DNA from: Ulota crispa
Taxonomy: Eukaryota > Streptophyta > Bryopsida > Orthotrichales > Orthotrichaceae
DNA: 64,000 nt
Assembly (NCBI GenBank): GCA_963920765.1
Contig: OY987247.1
Location: 6,420,471-6,484,470, forward strand
Direction: 5' to 3'
This document shows, piece by piece, positions 1 to 10,296 of this stretch; positions within the stretch are counted from its first letter, which is position 1, and each line of letters begins with the position of its first letter. Both the position numbers and the translations under genes were made by a program. A model generated the notes under the pieces. The model was given only the letters and a program-made list of their open reading frames with translations, was not told where the DNA came from and ran no database searches.

Positions 1-1882
1 GTTTCATGCTTATGGGTGTTGCTACCTTATTGCACATATTTTCAACATTTGGCACCAGAAGACTAGAAAAAGTCTTGAAGATCATGAAGTTAAACTAGAT
101 CTACCTAGACTAGAAACATTGCAACCAAAAACACAGTGACAAGCTAATATCAGGATCATTTAGATCCTTGATCAAATCAGTCAAGAGAGACAAGTAGAAA
201 ACTCAAATATAAAAAAAAAATCTATATTGCCTAACCAAGGCAAAGCTTTGATACCAAAGGATAAAAAATAATGAGAAAAGCCAAGATAAAATGAAAACCC
301 AATCTGGGCCTTTGGTGCCAAATCGGCAGCCAGCAGCAGGAGTGCATGAATAAAAACAACAAGAGTTTAAAGGCCTTTGGTGCCAAAGGGCAAAGGCTAA
401 ATTTAGCTCCAAATTTGCTAAAGGATGATTGCTAAGCTTTCAAATGCACTTATGATTAAACCAGGCTAAAGATTCTCTCTTTAAGGGGATATTAATATCA
501 TTTTGTATGGTCTAAGTATTCGACACAACTCCGATATTTTCTTATATCAAGGGCCTCCAAGTTCCCCAAGTTCCCCAACTCCTCCCACCCTTGCCTCCTG
601 CTTCTCACTGTTTTAACGACTTTAGATTTTCTTTTCTTTTCCATTTATTTGTTTGTTTATTTTGAAAACCTTACTTTGATGCCAAAGGCTCAGTTTAAAA
701 TGGATGATCATTAAAATAATCTTTTTTTACGTCTTTGCCAATAAAAAAATGCTTGCGCAACCTACCATTTGATAACTTCAAGCTAGGTCTTCTTGCATTT
801 GGCGCCGAATGTCAAACAAAAGCTGCCTTAATGTGCTGCACATGTTGGCAGCCAAAGCAAGCCGCCGTCACTTTATCCAACAATCATCAATTCTTGTTTT
901 TGTTTCTGTAGTTAAGAGTACATGAGAACTTTGATCTTTGTCTTGGAAGGAGTCAAATTTTGATAGGCTCATGTTCCCTTTGGTGCCGAAGGTCAAGCAC
1001 TTGGTGTCGCAACCTCCGCCATTTGGCTGGTTGCAAACAAGAGCGCCTAGGCCACATGCAATAGTTTCTCGGCCGCGATTTGATTACCTTCCAACAATTG
1101 GTTGCCTTAATGTTACTTTAGATTTCTAGAGCATTTTGCTCGTGCGACCAACCTTTCACTACTAATTGCAATCACTGTTATAACTCTCGGTGCCGACATG
1201 AGGCTTTTGGGTCCCTTAGCCATTGCTTGATTTTGTTTTTCTTACATTCCCTTCTAAAGAAGCTGGGATTTTTTGTTATTATGATACCTTTTTGTTTGAT
1301 TCATGTATGTATTACCGCTGGGGCTCTTATGTTATTTTTTATCTTTGGTGGTTTTTGTTTTGTTGCAGCCGCAAGATGCTGCAACAGAGCTATTTTCAAT
1401 AGTTATTTTGGAGGACAACATTTGACATTGATTTCAATGTCCTAGAGAAGCCTCCCAATGTGGCTAAGTACATTGAAGCCTAGCGGATTAATATATGGGA
1501 GTTTGGCTTTCTTTCCCATTTCATAGGGATTACAGCTTATGTGAAGTCTTCTCTTTTTGAGAAGCAGATCAATACTAACATCTCAGTCAAACAAGTTGTG
1601 TTCAGATATTGTTCATCACCTTGTTTTGTTTCTTAGCCCTAAATTGTTGTCTTCCATTGCTTGATAATTATTGCTAATTCCATCGTTTTATTGTTTGTAC
1701 ATGTAGACATTTCAAATATGAGCTTATCATTTCATGTTCTACATTTGCCTAATGAATATCCTAAAGTTTGCTCTAATAAGGATGTGCAGCGCAATATGAA
1801 AGGGCCTTTGACCAAACAATCAAACATTGTGCTTCAGCTCACATTGTAGTTGGTCACATCCATCAAGTTACTTAGGTTCCGC
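1..1882. other. Intergenic flank with recurring GGTGCC palindromes
   Basis: No intact gene is seen. An imperfect palindrome related to CCTTTGGTGCCAAAGG recurs at about 46-60, 245-260, 309-322, 374-389 (perfect 16-mer), 674-688, 796-811, 976-992 and 1186-1200. The rest is AT-rich. The last bases (CCGC, 1879-1882) form the left target duplication of the LTR element that follows. Confidence 0.5.
1395..1625 (+). pseudogene. Unrecognised broken coding-like fragment
   Basis: One plus-strand frame reads like protein for about 70 codons (for example FNVLEKPPNVAKYIEA and FGFLSHFIGITAYVKSSLFE), with no repeats and a mixed amino-acid composition. It has no clear start, splice sites or recognisable domain and is broken. 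I do not recognise the family; a relic of a mobile element or of a host gene are both possible. Low confidence that it ever was one gene. Confidence 0.25.
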
Positions 1883-4045
1883 TGTCCTGATGGACTTCCC
1901 TCCATCATATAAATAACTGTTATTTCTTTATGTTTGTGTTGATTTCAATAAATCAACAGTTGAGGCAAAAGGGGTGGTCGTGGTGAGGACCACGGTTTGG
2001 TGACAGCGCAGCGGCCATAGATTCCAATGCGCTGCGCCGTCTTGTCACATGCACAGCTCAGGGGGGTAGGTAGCGGGTTGGCTGGGCCAATTTCCTGCCT
2101 CACTAGCTGCCAAGCCGTGAGCCGCCATCACCGCTCGACGAGTTCGATGGGATTCGAACCCGGACCGGCGGGCGGCCAGAAACGACCGCTTTTCCAGCCA
2201 ACCAAGTCCACGACTTGGCAACTGAAGACAAGCGTTTGACGCTATTATATGCTCGCAAGAGCACGTGGCCATTTTATGATGGTGTTTATTTTGTAATTTA
2301 ATCATTTTCATATGTTTATCTAGAGATTTTGGAAGGCTCATATATTTTGCCTTTGTTTGAATAAAAATACTAAGGATTTAGAAGTCAATGGGAAAGGTGT
2401 GAAAGGAAAAGGGTTTTGGCATCTATGGTGGGGTTAGGATAAGGAGGAGCATGGGCTGATGTGCCCCACCTCCCTACCTTAGATAGGGTCGAAATTGTGG
2501 AGGAAAGATCCCTTAGTTGTTGGAAGTTAGTGTATGAGTGTTGGTGAGAAGAAGGGAGAAAAATCCCGAAACTTTGATGGGAGATTTTTTTCTGTGTATA
2601 CGTGATTTTGAATTGAAATTTGAGGAGGTTGTTTCTTGTGTGATTACCTTTCCAAAATGAGTTTGCAAGTTTGATTTGGAGTTGTGATGCAAAAGTTATG
2701 AGTGTTTGAATTTTGGAGTCAAAAAGCCAAACTATGAAGAAAGGCTGAGACTTCGACAAGCGATAACTTATGATCTGTATATCATTTTGCAACAAGATTT
2801 AGAGAGAGTGTTTATCTTAGTATTGGCTTTCTAAAAAGTCTTTAAACTTGAAGTTTGAAGCTTGGACGAGAAAGTTATGGAAGTGTGAAGGTTTGGAGGT
2901 GGCTGTCCTTTTGTTAGGAGAAAGCCGAGACTTTGAAGAGCTACAACTTTTGGACAGTATGAGATTTTCTTCTCAAAATTTTAGGAGTGATAGTTTGTTG
3001 TCATAGCTTTTCAAATTGTCTTTAATCATTTCATTTGGAGTTTTATTGAAGAAGTTATAGTGGATAGAAGTTGCGGGTTTGGGTGCTCTCTAAAAAATTG
3101 AGACCCACACTTTGATTGACTAGAGCTTTCGGACAAAGTTTTGTTTTGAAGTGCAAATTTTATGGATTGACGCCAGTGATATCATCTTTCTAATTTGATA
3201 TTACGTTTCTATGGGTGATGTATAGAACAAAAGTTATAGAGGTTTTTTAGAGGCAGTGTTTAGTTTGTAAAGAGGAAGAAGAGCCTCTACTTTGAACTCG
3301 CATAACTTTTGGACAGTATCTTAGATTGAGTTGAAATTTGGAGGGATGTTAGAAGGTTAGGAGAGCTTTTCAAATTGCTATTACACTTAGCATTTGAATC
3401 TTTGAGCCATCTGTGGCATTAGATAGAAGGTTACTGCCTTTTCTAGGACTTGTTATTTGTGATTTTCCCCATTGTTTTTATTAAAACGTGAAGACTTGAA
3501 GACTTGAAGACATGAAGACTTGAAGATCTGAAGATATGAAGACTTCAAGAGGAATGTTTTGGGTTTATTTTTTTTTGTATGTGTGGGATGTGGCTTTGTT
3601 ATTCCTAGCCGGTTTTGGAGGCTCGTTTGTCAATTCATTTCCATTCTGTTTTGTAAACCTTGTTGCGGGCAGTTTGGGTTAAACCAAACTTAACCCCATT
3701 TATTGTCGTGGTGACGAAGTGGGATTGATCACCCACATGGTCGAGACTTGCTCTGTTCTCACGATCTGGAGTTTTGGCCAGCACATCGTGAATTTGATTT
3801 TAGGATCCCGTCATACGGACGTCAGCTCGTGTCTGCTGTCCCGATCTACCCGTCCCGTATCCAGTGGGCTCTTATCCCTACCTTGACCCTTATACCCTTA
3901 GAGCCAGCCACAGGATAGGCCAACGGAAGACTAAAGACTGAAGATTTGAAGAGAAGATCAAGATTGACAACGTTTTCAGTCGGCAACGCACGATCGCAGC
4001 AAGACACCCTGCGTGTTCCCAAGGCGCGCCCCTCTCAACCCGACA
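1883..4045 (+). repeat. 5' LTR of the Ty3/gypsy element
   Basis: Starts TGTCCTGATGG and ends CAACCCGACA (TG...CA). It contains an antisense tRNA-like B-box (GGATTCGAACCC reading with the complement GGTTCGAATCC, around 2150-2165) and a short array of GAAGACTT-type 9-mers at about 3488-3546. The many stops in all frames and its near-identity to 10297-12459 show that the small open frames inside it are not genes. Confidence 0.95.
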
Positions 4046-4066
4046 TTTGGTGCTTCCACTGAGAGA
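4046..4066 (+). other. Primer-binding-site-like segment
   Basis: Immediately after the LTR end comes TTTGGTGCTTCCACTGAGAG, the place and general form (TGGNGC...) of a tRNA primer-binding site in plant Ty3/gypsy elements. The tRNA species was not determined. Confidence 0.5.
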
Positions 4067-4095
4067 GCTTTGGGGCGATTATTGCGTTTGTTGAT

Positions 4096-6684
4096 ATGAG
4101 AGACAGTAACGAGGCTTTCGGCGCCAATATCGGTGGTGCCGGCGGAGCTGATTTGCCTCGAGAGGTTCCAAGCGCCACTACCAGAGGTGTTGGTGGACCT
4201 CAGATGCCAATGGAGGATCTCCTAGGAGCATTGGCCATATTCATGGAGCAACATCGAGCCAACCAGGGTGGTCAAGTAGCCACCGAGGCGTTGAAAGCTG
4301 TTGTTGTGAAGACTGGTAGGTTTGACGGCAAGAACATAACCAAGTTTTTGCGAGCCTATGTTTGCGAGATGGAGGTACATCAAGTTGATGAAAATCGAAT
4401 GATGGCTACCTTCGACATGGCAGTTGTGCCTGACATTCGTAACCGTGTGCGAGAAATCCGCGAAGGAGTTCACACTTGGATTGCCTTTGCTGAGCGTCTA
4501 CGTGACGAGTATTTTGACGAGGACACGGAAAGGATGACTAGAAGATCTTTTCTAGAATGGGTGGAGCAGCGGCCAGGAGACAACATGGGTGCTCATGAGC
4601 TGCTGAAGGCTTTTGAGAAGAAGTTTTCTCAGTTACCCATGATTGAGAGACGCCTCCTCAACACCAGGAAGGCAGAGCTTTTCCTTCAAGCAGCTGATGC
4701 TGCATTAGAGGATAGACTTCTTCTACTTCTTGGAGATCGTACCACAGAAGGTGGTTTTACCACCGATTGGGGAAGGGTGGAAGAGACCGTGACCTTGTTG
4801 GCCAAACAACAACGTGTGAGGTCAAGAGGATTTGGAGCAGGAGTAGACACTAATCCAATTTCAGCTCCAAAAAATCCCAAAATATCTTTTGCACCATCAT
4901 CATCAACAACTCCAGGGTCTATCTTGAAGACCACCAAAACCAACGAAGGTAATGCTCTTGAAGAACTCATTAAGAGTTTTAAAGAGCTGAAGGTGGAGTT
5001 TATTGAGTTGAGGAAGTCTCAGGCATCTGGCTCTTCTTCATCGTCGCAGCCATCTGATGGAGGGAGGACACTCCCTTGGAGATGTATATGGTGTGACAAG
5101 AGCGAACAAGATGGCAAGCATCGCCTTCGAGACTGTACAGAGTGCGACGAAGCCTTGAAAGATGGCATCGTTGAATTCATTGACGGCAAACTTCATGATT
5201 CATCCACAAAGACACCGTTGAAGACCAACTTTGGCAGAGGAGGGATGAAGAAACTTATGGAGGGAAAGATGGGACGATCTAGTTCCATACATGTACGTGA
5301 AGCTGATTCATACCACATTGAAGTGGAGCAGCACTCAATTGGAGCTTCACCCATTCAGAGAGCCACACTAATGAAACGAGGAGCCCAAGCCATCAGAAAT
5401 GTAACTGGATGGGAAGATCCGGTTGATGCAAGCAGCATCAAAGCATTTTTGGAGAGAGATCAAGCCAATGTTGATCACTATGAGGCCTCAGTTGAAGAGA
5501 AGCGTGGGAGAGTTGAAGCCGAAGATGGTGAAGAGCCTTCATCAAAGAAGAGGGCTCAAGCGCAGAAAGATTCTGCAAATGAGTCGAGGCGCAGAGTACA
5601 AACGCGCTCGAAGACACAAAGTCCAAACTTTGTGCACCCTGAGGATGATTTGCTTCCTGATAAAGACTGGGGGCAGTCTAGCGGTAGCGGAAGAGGTTGT
5701 GAAAAAGAAGAATCTGGCAAACCAAAGGGGAAGAGCCCTGCTTATAAGCTCCAGTCCGATATTGAGACTTCCATTGATATGAAGGGAGTATTTGAGGAGA
5801 GGATCTTGGATGCCAAGATCGAGTTCACATTGAGGGAAGCACTTGGCATAGCCAAGAAAGACTTCCATGAGCTGATCATCGACATCATCAAGCGAAAGAG
5901 ACAGATGACAGCAGAGACTGTGATGGTGAGTGCTTTGGACACTCACATGACCATTGATGAAGAGATTGAGATTGGCGAAGTTTTTGCCATGATGGGAGAC
6001 CATGAGGCTCACTGCAGTGAAATTACACTCACGGAGGTGGCAAGAAAAGAGCCAGAGATGGTGCACCGCTCAAATGGAAAGGCTAATGAGGCAAAAATTC
6101 AGACATCTGATGATGGAATATCAAAGATTGAAGCTAAGATTTTTGAGTTCAGTTGTGATCATTCTATTGATGGACCTCATGATGTTGAGACTGAGTTTCA
6201 GCAACCGTATTGGGCTAGAGCCACCACTGAGACGAGAGTGAAGCTTGGTGGAATGGATGAGTCTGTTTTGGCCCTTGTAGATCATGGTTCAGAGATCAAT
6301 ATTATATTTTGCAAGACCTATGAGAAGGGCAAATGGCCAATTGACACAGACCATGGCTGGGTGATGAGAGCAGCTAACAATGGGCGCAGTTCATTGTATG
6401 GAGCTTGCCCTTCAGTGCCAGCAAAGATTGGAGATGTGGAGGTTGAGCAGAATTTCTTTGTTCAAAATACTGGAGCATATCCAGTGCTTCTGGGCCAACC
6501 TTTTATCACTGCTTCACGCATGGAGACCAAAGTATTGGATGATGGATCTCACTATGCTCGAATTCGAAGTATAGATGGAAAGAAGTCAGTGCAGTTCTTA
6601 ACTGTGAGAGCTGACAACGAGAGGCACCGAATGCAACTCAGAGAAGTATCTTTGCCGACTTCTCTGAACTTTCCGGATTTCTAG
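4096..6684 (+). CDS. Gag-protease frame of the Ty3/gypsy element
   Basis: An 862-residue frame. The N-terminal half has the character of a retrotransposon capsid region (helical, charged, followed by a serine-rich linker) and a Cys/His-containing segment near residues 330-345. The middle is highly charged and lysine/glutamate-rich. The C-terminal ~150 residues resemble a retropepsin fold, with an aspartate-glycine motif in a hydrophobic strand (LALVDHGSEINII) and a later VLLGQPF strand that is typical of plant Ty3 proteases. It lies directly ahead of the pol frame. Confidence 0.85.
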   Translation: MRDSNEAFGANIGGAGGADLPREVPSATTRGVGGPQMPMEDLLGALAIFMEQHRANQGGQVATEALKAVVVKTGRFDGKNITKFLRAYVCEMEVHQVDENRMMATFDMAVVPDIRNRVREIREGVHTWIAFAERLRDEYFDEDTERMTRRSFLEWVEQRPGDNMGAHELLKAFEKKFSQLPMIERRLLNTRKAELFLQAADAALEDRLLLLLGDRTTEGGFTTDWGRVEETVTLLAKQQRVRSRGFGAGVDTNPISAPKNPKISFAPSSSTTPGSILKTTKTNEGNALEELIKSFKELKVEFIELRKSQASGSSSSSQPSDGGRTLPWRCIWCDKSEQDGKHRLRDCTECDEALKDGIVEFIDGKLHDSSTKTPLKTNFGRGGMKKLMEGKMGRSSSIHVREADSYHIEVEQHSIGASPIQRATLMKRGAQAIRNVTGWEDPVDASSIKAFLERDQANVDHYEASVEEKRGRVEAEDGEEPSSKKRAQAQKDSANESRRRVQTRSKTQSPNFVHPEDDLLPDKDWGQSSGSGRGCEKEESGKPKGKSPAYKLQSDIETSIDMKGVFEERILDAKIEFTLREALGIAKKDFHELIIDIIKRKRQMTAETVMVSALDTHMTIDEEIEIGEVFAMMGDHEAHCSEITLTEVARKEPEMVHRSNGKANEAKIQTSDDGISKIEAKIFEFSCDHSIDGPHDVETEFQQPYWARATTETRVKLGGMDESVLALVDHGSEINIIFCKTYEKGKWPIDTDHGWVMRAANNGRSSLYGACPSVPAKIGDVEVEQNFFVQNTGAYPVLLGQPFITASRMETKVLDDGSHYARIRSIDGKKSVQFLTVRADNERHRMQLREVSLPTSLNFPDF

Positions 6685-6698
6685 AGGGCACACGTGGG

Positions 6699-9600
6699 AT
6701 GTGGGGAACCACGGGTGCCAAGGATATCAATACTAGAAAATTCCCCAATATACATACTGCTTTCAAGTGTGGATTTTTGAGCGTGACAAAGTGTGGATTT
6801 GCGAGTTTCATGGATGCCAAAAATTTGGACCATGTACATAGAAGATTTATCAAAAAGAAGGAGAAAAACCTAAAAAAAATGAAGGTTCTTGAAGAAGATG
6901 AGAGCATTACTGGTGTGTATGAAGAAAGTGGCATGCCAGATGATATCTTGCATACTCTGCAAGATTTGAAGACAAATGAGGATGCAGAGCCGACTACTCA
7001 TTGTCTTATTGATGTCCATACAACTGCAATGCATCATGAGATTTACACAGCAATGGCAAAGCTGTGTTCTTCTAATATCGATGAATATAGACCTGAAACT
7101 GCAGTACATACCAAGTACAAGACTGTGAACAAGAAGGTGAAGCCAGTGGCTACTCAGCTACCATTTGACACTGATGATCACATCAAACAAGCTGAAAAAG
7201 AGCCAAGTTTGAGAGAGTCAAGGAGAATTGGACACAAATTCACCAAAGAGACTCTAGCTAACCTCAAGATTGGAGGAGATGGTTTCCTGACTGAGCCAGA
7301 GAAAAAGAAATTTCAAGACATGCTTTTGATGCATGGAAAGGCTTTTGCTTCTTCTTCAGATGAGATTGGATGTGTGCAGCCAAGTGTTGTAGCACCAATG
7401 GTCATATTCACAGTACCACATATACCATGGGATTTGAAGCCTATTCCAGTGCCTAGAGCTCTACTGCCAAAATTAGTGGAGTTGCTCAAAGAAAAGACGC
7501 GCATGGGCATACTAGAGCCTTCAATGGCTCCATATTCAAACCGTTGGTTTACTGTGCCAAAGAAGTCAGGAGCATTGAGGTTCATCCAAGATATGCAGCC
7601 TGCAAACAAAGTTACAATCAGAAACAAAGGATCAGGCCCTGTTGTTGACGAAGTGGCGGAGGCATTTGCTGGACATGCAATCTATTCCATTGGAGATCTA
7701 TACTCTGGTTATGATCAATTCCAACTTGCTGCTCAAAGCAGGGATTTGACGACCATGAAGACTCCTCTTGGATTGGTGCGTATGTGCACATTGCCTCAAG
7801 GCGCTACTAATTCAGTGGCACATATGCAAAGCGCTATGAATCAAATTCTAAGAGACTTTGTGCCAGAGAAAACCATACCTTTTGTGGATGATATCCCAAT
7901 AAAAGGATGCGAGGAGAATCAAAGAGACTTGACAGTTCAGAGTGATGGTTGCCGAGCCTTTGTAAGCAACCATATCCATGACGTGGCTCAAATCTTGGGC
8001 AGACTTGAGGAGGTGAATTTGACTCTATCCATTGATAAGTCAAAGTTTGGGGTGAATGAAATTCTGGTGGTTGGGCACTTATGTGGCTCTTATGGAAGAA
8101 AACCTAATCCTGAAAAGGTTGATGCTATTGGAAGAATGAAAGCCTGTAGCAATATCACCGAAGTAAGGAGATTTCTTGGAGCTTGTGTCTTCTACCACAT
8201 ATGGATTCCCCATTTTGCTCATATATCAGAGCCTCTCTACAAATTATTGCGTAAGAGGACCAAATTCATTTGGGAAAATGAGCAAAACTTGGCTATGGAA
8301 GAGTTGAAGAGGATTTTAGAGTCGCCACCAGTTCTCAAGCAAGTAAACTATGATTGCAAGAGGCCGGTGATCGTGACTGTTGACACAAGTCCAATTGCCA
8401 TAGGTTGGGCTATTGGACAAAATGATGAGGAAGGCAAAAGATTTGCTATTCGATTTGGAGCAAGGATTTTGACAGAGCGTCAGAGAGCATATCCACAAGT
8501 GAAAAGAGAACTATGGGGTGCTCTTACAGCTCTGAAGGCGGACAGAAACTACCTTATTGGAGCAGAGGTGGTACTGGAGACTGATTGCTTACCTTTGCTG
8601 GGGATGATAGCAAATTGTTCTTCACCAGACATTGCAATGCTTCGATGGATCGCCTACATCAAATCTATGAATCCGGTTCTAGTACACATTGAAGGCAAAA
8701 AAAATTCTGTTGCCGATATGTTGTCTAGAGCAAGGTATTCTAATGAAGATGAGATGATGGGCTACGAAGATGTCGAAGATTTATTGCATGGAGGCTATGT
8801 GGTGACGATAGATGCTGAGAGCTCATCGATCGATGCTTTGCCATTCAAAGCTGAGCTTTATGAAGAAAAATTGAGAGACATTGGGCTATATTTAAGCACA
8901 ATGAAGCTGCAAGAAGGATGGACAGACAAAACATTCAAAGACATCAGGCATCAATCCTATAGATATCTTTTGAGAGAAGGATTTCTATGGAAGAGGGGAA
9001 AAAGAGCTGATGAAGTACCATTGAGAGTGGTGGGGGACTCTAAGACCAAAGTTGAAGTTCTCAAGGAGTTCCATGATACTCTTTGGGCAGGTCACAGAGG
9101 TGTATGGGCCACTTATACAAAAATCAAGGAGAGGTACTGGTGGAAAGGACTTTACAAAGACATTGAAGAGTTTGTAGTTTCTTGTGTGGTGTGCCAACTG
9201 CAATCCAAGGTGCGCCACATAGATGAATTACATCCTACTTACCCTCTAGCGATCCATTTTCAGTGGATGATAGATTTGGTAGCCATGCCAAATGCTATGT
9301 GGGGAATGAAGTACCTTGTTTTGGCACGAGAGGAGCTCTCAAACTTCGTTGAGGGCAGAGCCTTGAGGACTAAGGCTACCGAAAATGTATGCCGATTTAT
9401 ACTCGAAGACATCTTCAGTCGTTATGGCAGCATTGGCCGAATGAGAGCTGACAGAGGAGAACTAAATGCCACTGAGGCCAAAGAGTTCTTCAAACGTTAT
9501 GGTGTGCAGTTGAAGCTGACGACAGCTTACAACCCTGAGGCTAATGGCAAAATTGAGAGAGGGCATCCTCCGATCATTCATGCTTTGGTTAAAGCTTGTA

Positions 9601-10286
9601 AAGGCAAACCAAATATGTGGCCAAAGCTATTACCATTTGCTTTGTGGGCTGACAGAACTACGCACAGTACAGTTACTGGTTACATGCCTGTTGAACTTGT
9701 GTATGGGCAGAAACCTATTATGCCGGCGGAAGAGGATATTCCCACATGGGTGTTTCTTTCATGGGAGGACGGTATAAGCAGAGAAAGATTGTTGGAACTT
9801 CGGATTCAGCAGCTTGGAAGGTTGTCAAGTGACCTTGATATTGCATTGGAGAAGATGAAGACAGCGAGGCTCAGCAATAAAGAGCGATTTGACAAAACAC
9901 ACAGATTAAGAACCAAGCAGATCAGAGAGGGTGATTGGGTCCTTGTATTTGACAGTACATTGGAGCATCAGCATAGTACAGTGCGCAAATTTGCTAAGAG
10001 ATGGTTTGGACCCTATATTGTGATGAAAGTGCACACCAACGGCACTTATTCACTTAGGGAATTGGATGGGACTTCTCTGCGCGTGCCTGTTGCTGGTAAA
10101 CGAATCAAAGCTTTTCGAAGGAGTGGAAAATTTCATCATGAAGACCTTGAGGAGATTTTTAACCCTCAAGAGATGGAAAGCCACGAAAGAGCTGAAGATA
10201 AAGATGAAGATTCAGAAGATGCAGAAGACAACCAAGATATTCATGACGAGCAAACTTGGCACATACCGGAGGATGTGCAGGTTTAG
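6699..10286 (+). CDS. Pol frame of the Ty3/gypsy element (RT, RNase H, integrase)
   Basis: A 1195-residue frame. Reverse transcriptase is recognised by YSGYDQFQLA, by LPQGATNS and by the FVDD box, followed by the RRFLGAC/PLYKLL thumb region. RNase H follows (VTVDTSPIAIGWAI ... ELWGALTAL ... ADMLSRARY). Integrase shows an HHCC-type zinc region (WAGHRGVWATYTKIKERYWW with a CVVCQ pair), a DDE-type core and a GPY/F-like tail (WFGPYIVMKVHTNGTYSL). The acidic C-terminus has no chromodomain that I can recognise. The domain order assigns it to Ty3/gypsy rather than Ty1/copia. Confidence 0.95.
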   Translation: MWGTTGAKDINTRKFPNIHTAFKCGFLSVTKCGFASFMDAKNLDHVHRRFIKKKEKNLKKMKVLEEDESITGVYEESGMPDDILHTLQDLKTNEDAEPTTHCLIDVHTTAMHHEIYTAMAKLCSSNIDEYRPETAVHTKYKTVNKKVKPVATQLPFDTDDHIKQAEKEPSLRESRRIGHKFTKETLANLKIGGDGFLTEPEKKKFQDMLLMHGKAFASSSDEIGCVQPSVVAPMVIFTVPHIPWDLKPIPVPRALLPKLVELLKEKTRMGILEPSMAPYSNRWFTVPKKSGALRFIQDMQPANKVTIRNKGSGPVVDEVAEAFAGHAIYSIGDLYSGYDQFQLAAQSRDLTTMKTPLGLVRMCTLPQGATNSVAHMQSAMNQILRDFVPEKTIPFVDDIPIKGCEENQRDLTVQSDGCRAFVSNHIHDVAQILGRLEEVNLTLSIDKSKFGVNEILVVGHLCGSYGRKPNPEKVDAIGRMKACSNITEVRRFLGACVFYHIWIPHFAHISEPLYKLLRKRTKFIWENEQNLAMEELKRILESPPVLKQVNYDCKRPVIVTVDTSPIAIGWAIGQNDEEGKRFAIRFGARILTERQRAYPQVKRELWGALTALKADRNYLIGAEVVLETDCLPLLGMIANCSSPDIAMLRWIAYIKSMNPVLVHIEGKKNSVADMLSRARYSNEDEMMGYEDVEDLLHGGYVVTIDAESSSIDALPFKAELYEEKLRDIGLYLSTMKLQEGWTDKTFKDIRHQSYRYLLREGFLWKRGKRADEVPLRVVGDSKTKVEVLKEFHDTLWAGHRGVWATYTKIKERYWWKGLYKDIEEFVVSCVVCQLQSKVRHIDELHPTYPLAIHFQWMIDLVAMPNAMWGMKYLVLAREELSNFVEGRALRTKATENVCRFILEDIFSRYGSIGRMRADRGELNATEAKEFFKRYGVQLKLTTAYNPEANGKIERGHPPIIHALVKACKGKPNMWPKLLPFALWADRTTHSTVTGYMPVELVYGQKPIMPAEEDIPTWVFLSWEDGISRERLLELRIQQLGRLSSDLDIALEKMKTARLSNKERFDKTHRLRTKQIREGDWVLVFDSTLEHQHSTVRKFAKRWFGPYIVMKVHTNGTYSLRELDGTSLRVPVAGKRIKAFRRSGKFHHEDLEEIFNPQEMESHERAEDKDEDSEDAEDNQDIHDEQTWHIPEDVQV

Positions 10287-10296
10287 AGAGGGTGCA

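Noticed and set aside
2140-2260. A tRNA gene on the minus strand of the LTR
   Set aside because: Only the B-box/T-arm is convincing; a full cloverleaf with a plausible anticodon arm and acceptor stem could not be drawn.
2385-2795. 136-codon open frame on the minus strand, also at 10799-11209
   Set aside because: It lies inside the LTR, has no recognisable protein character, and is open by chance in both copies.
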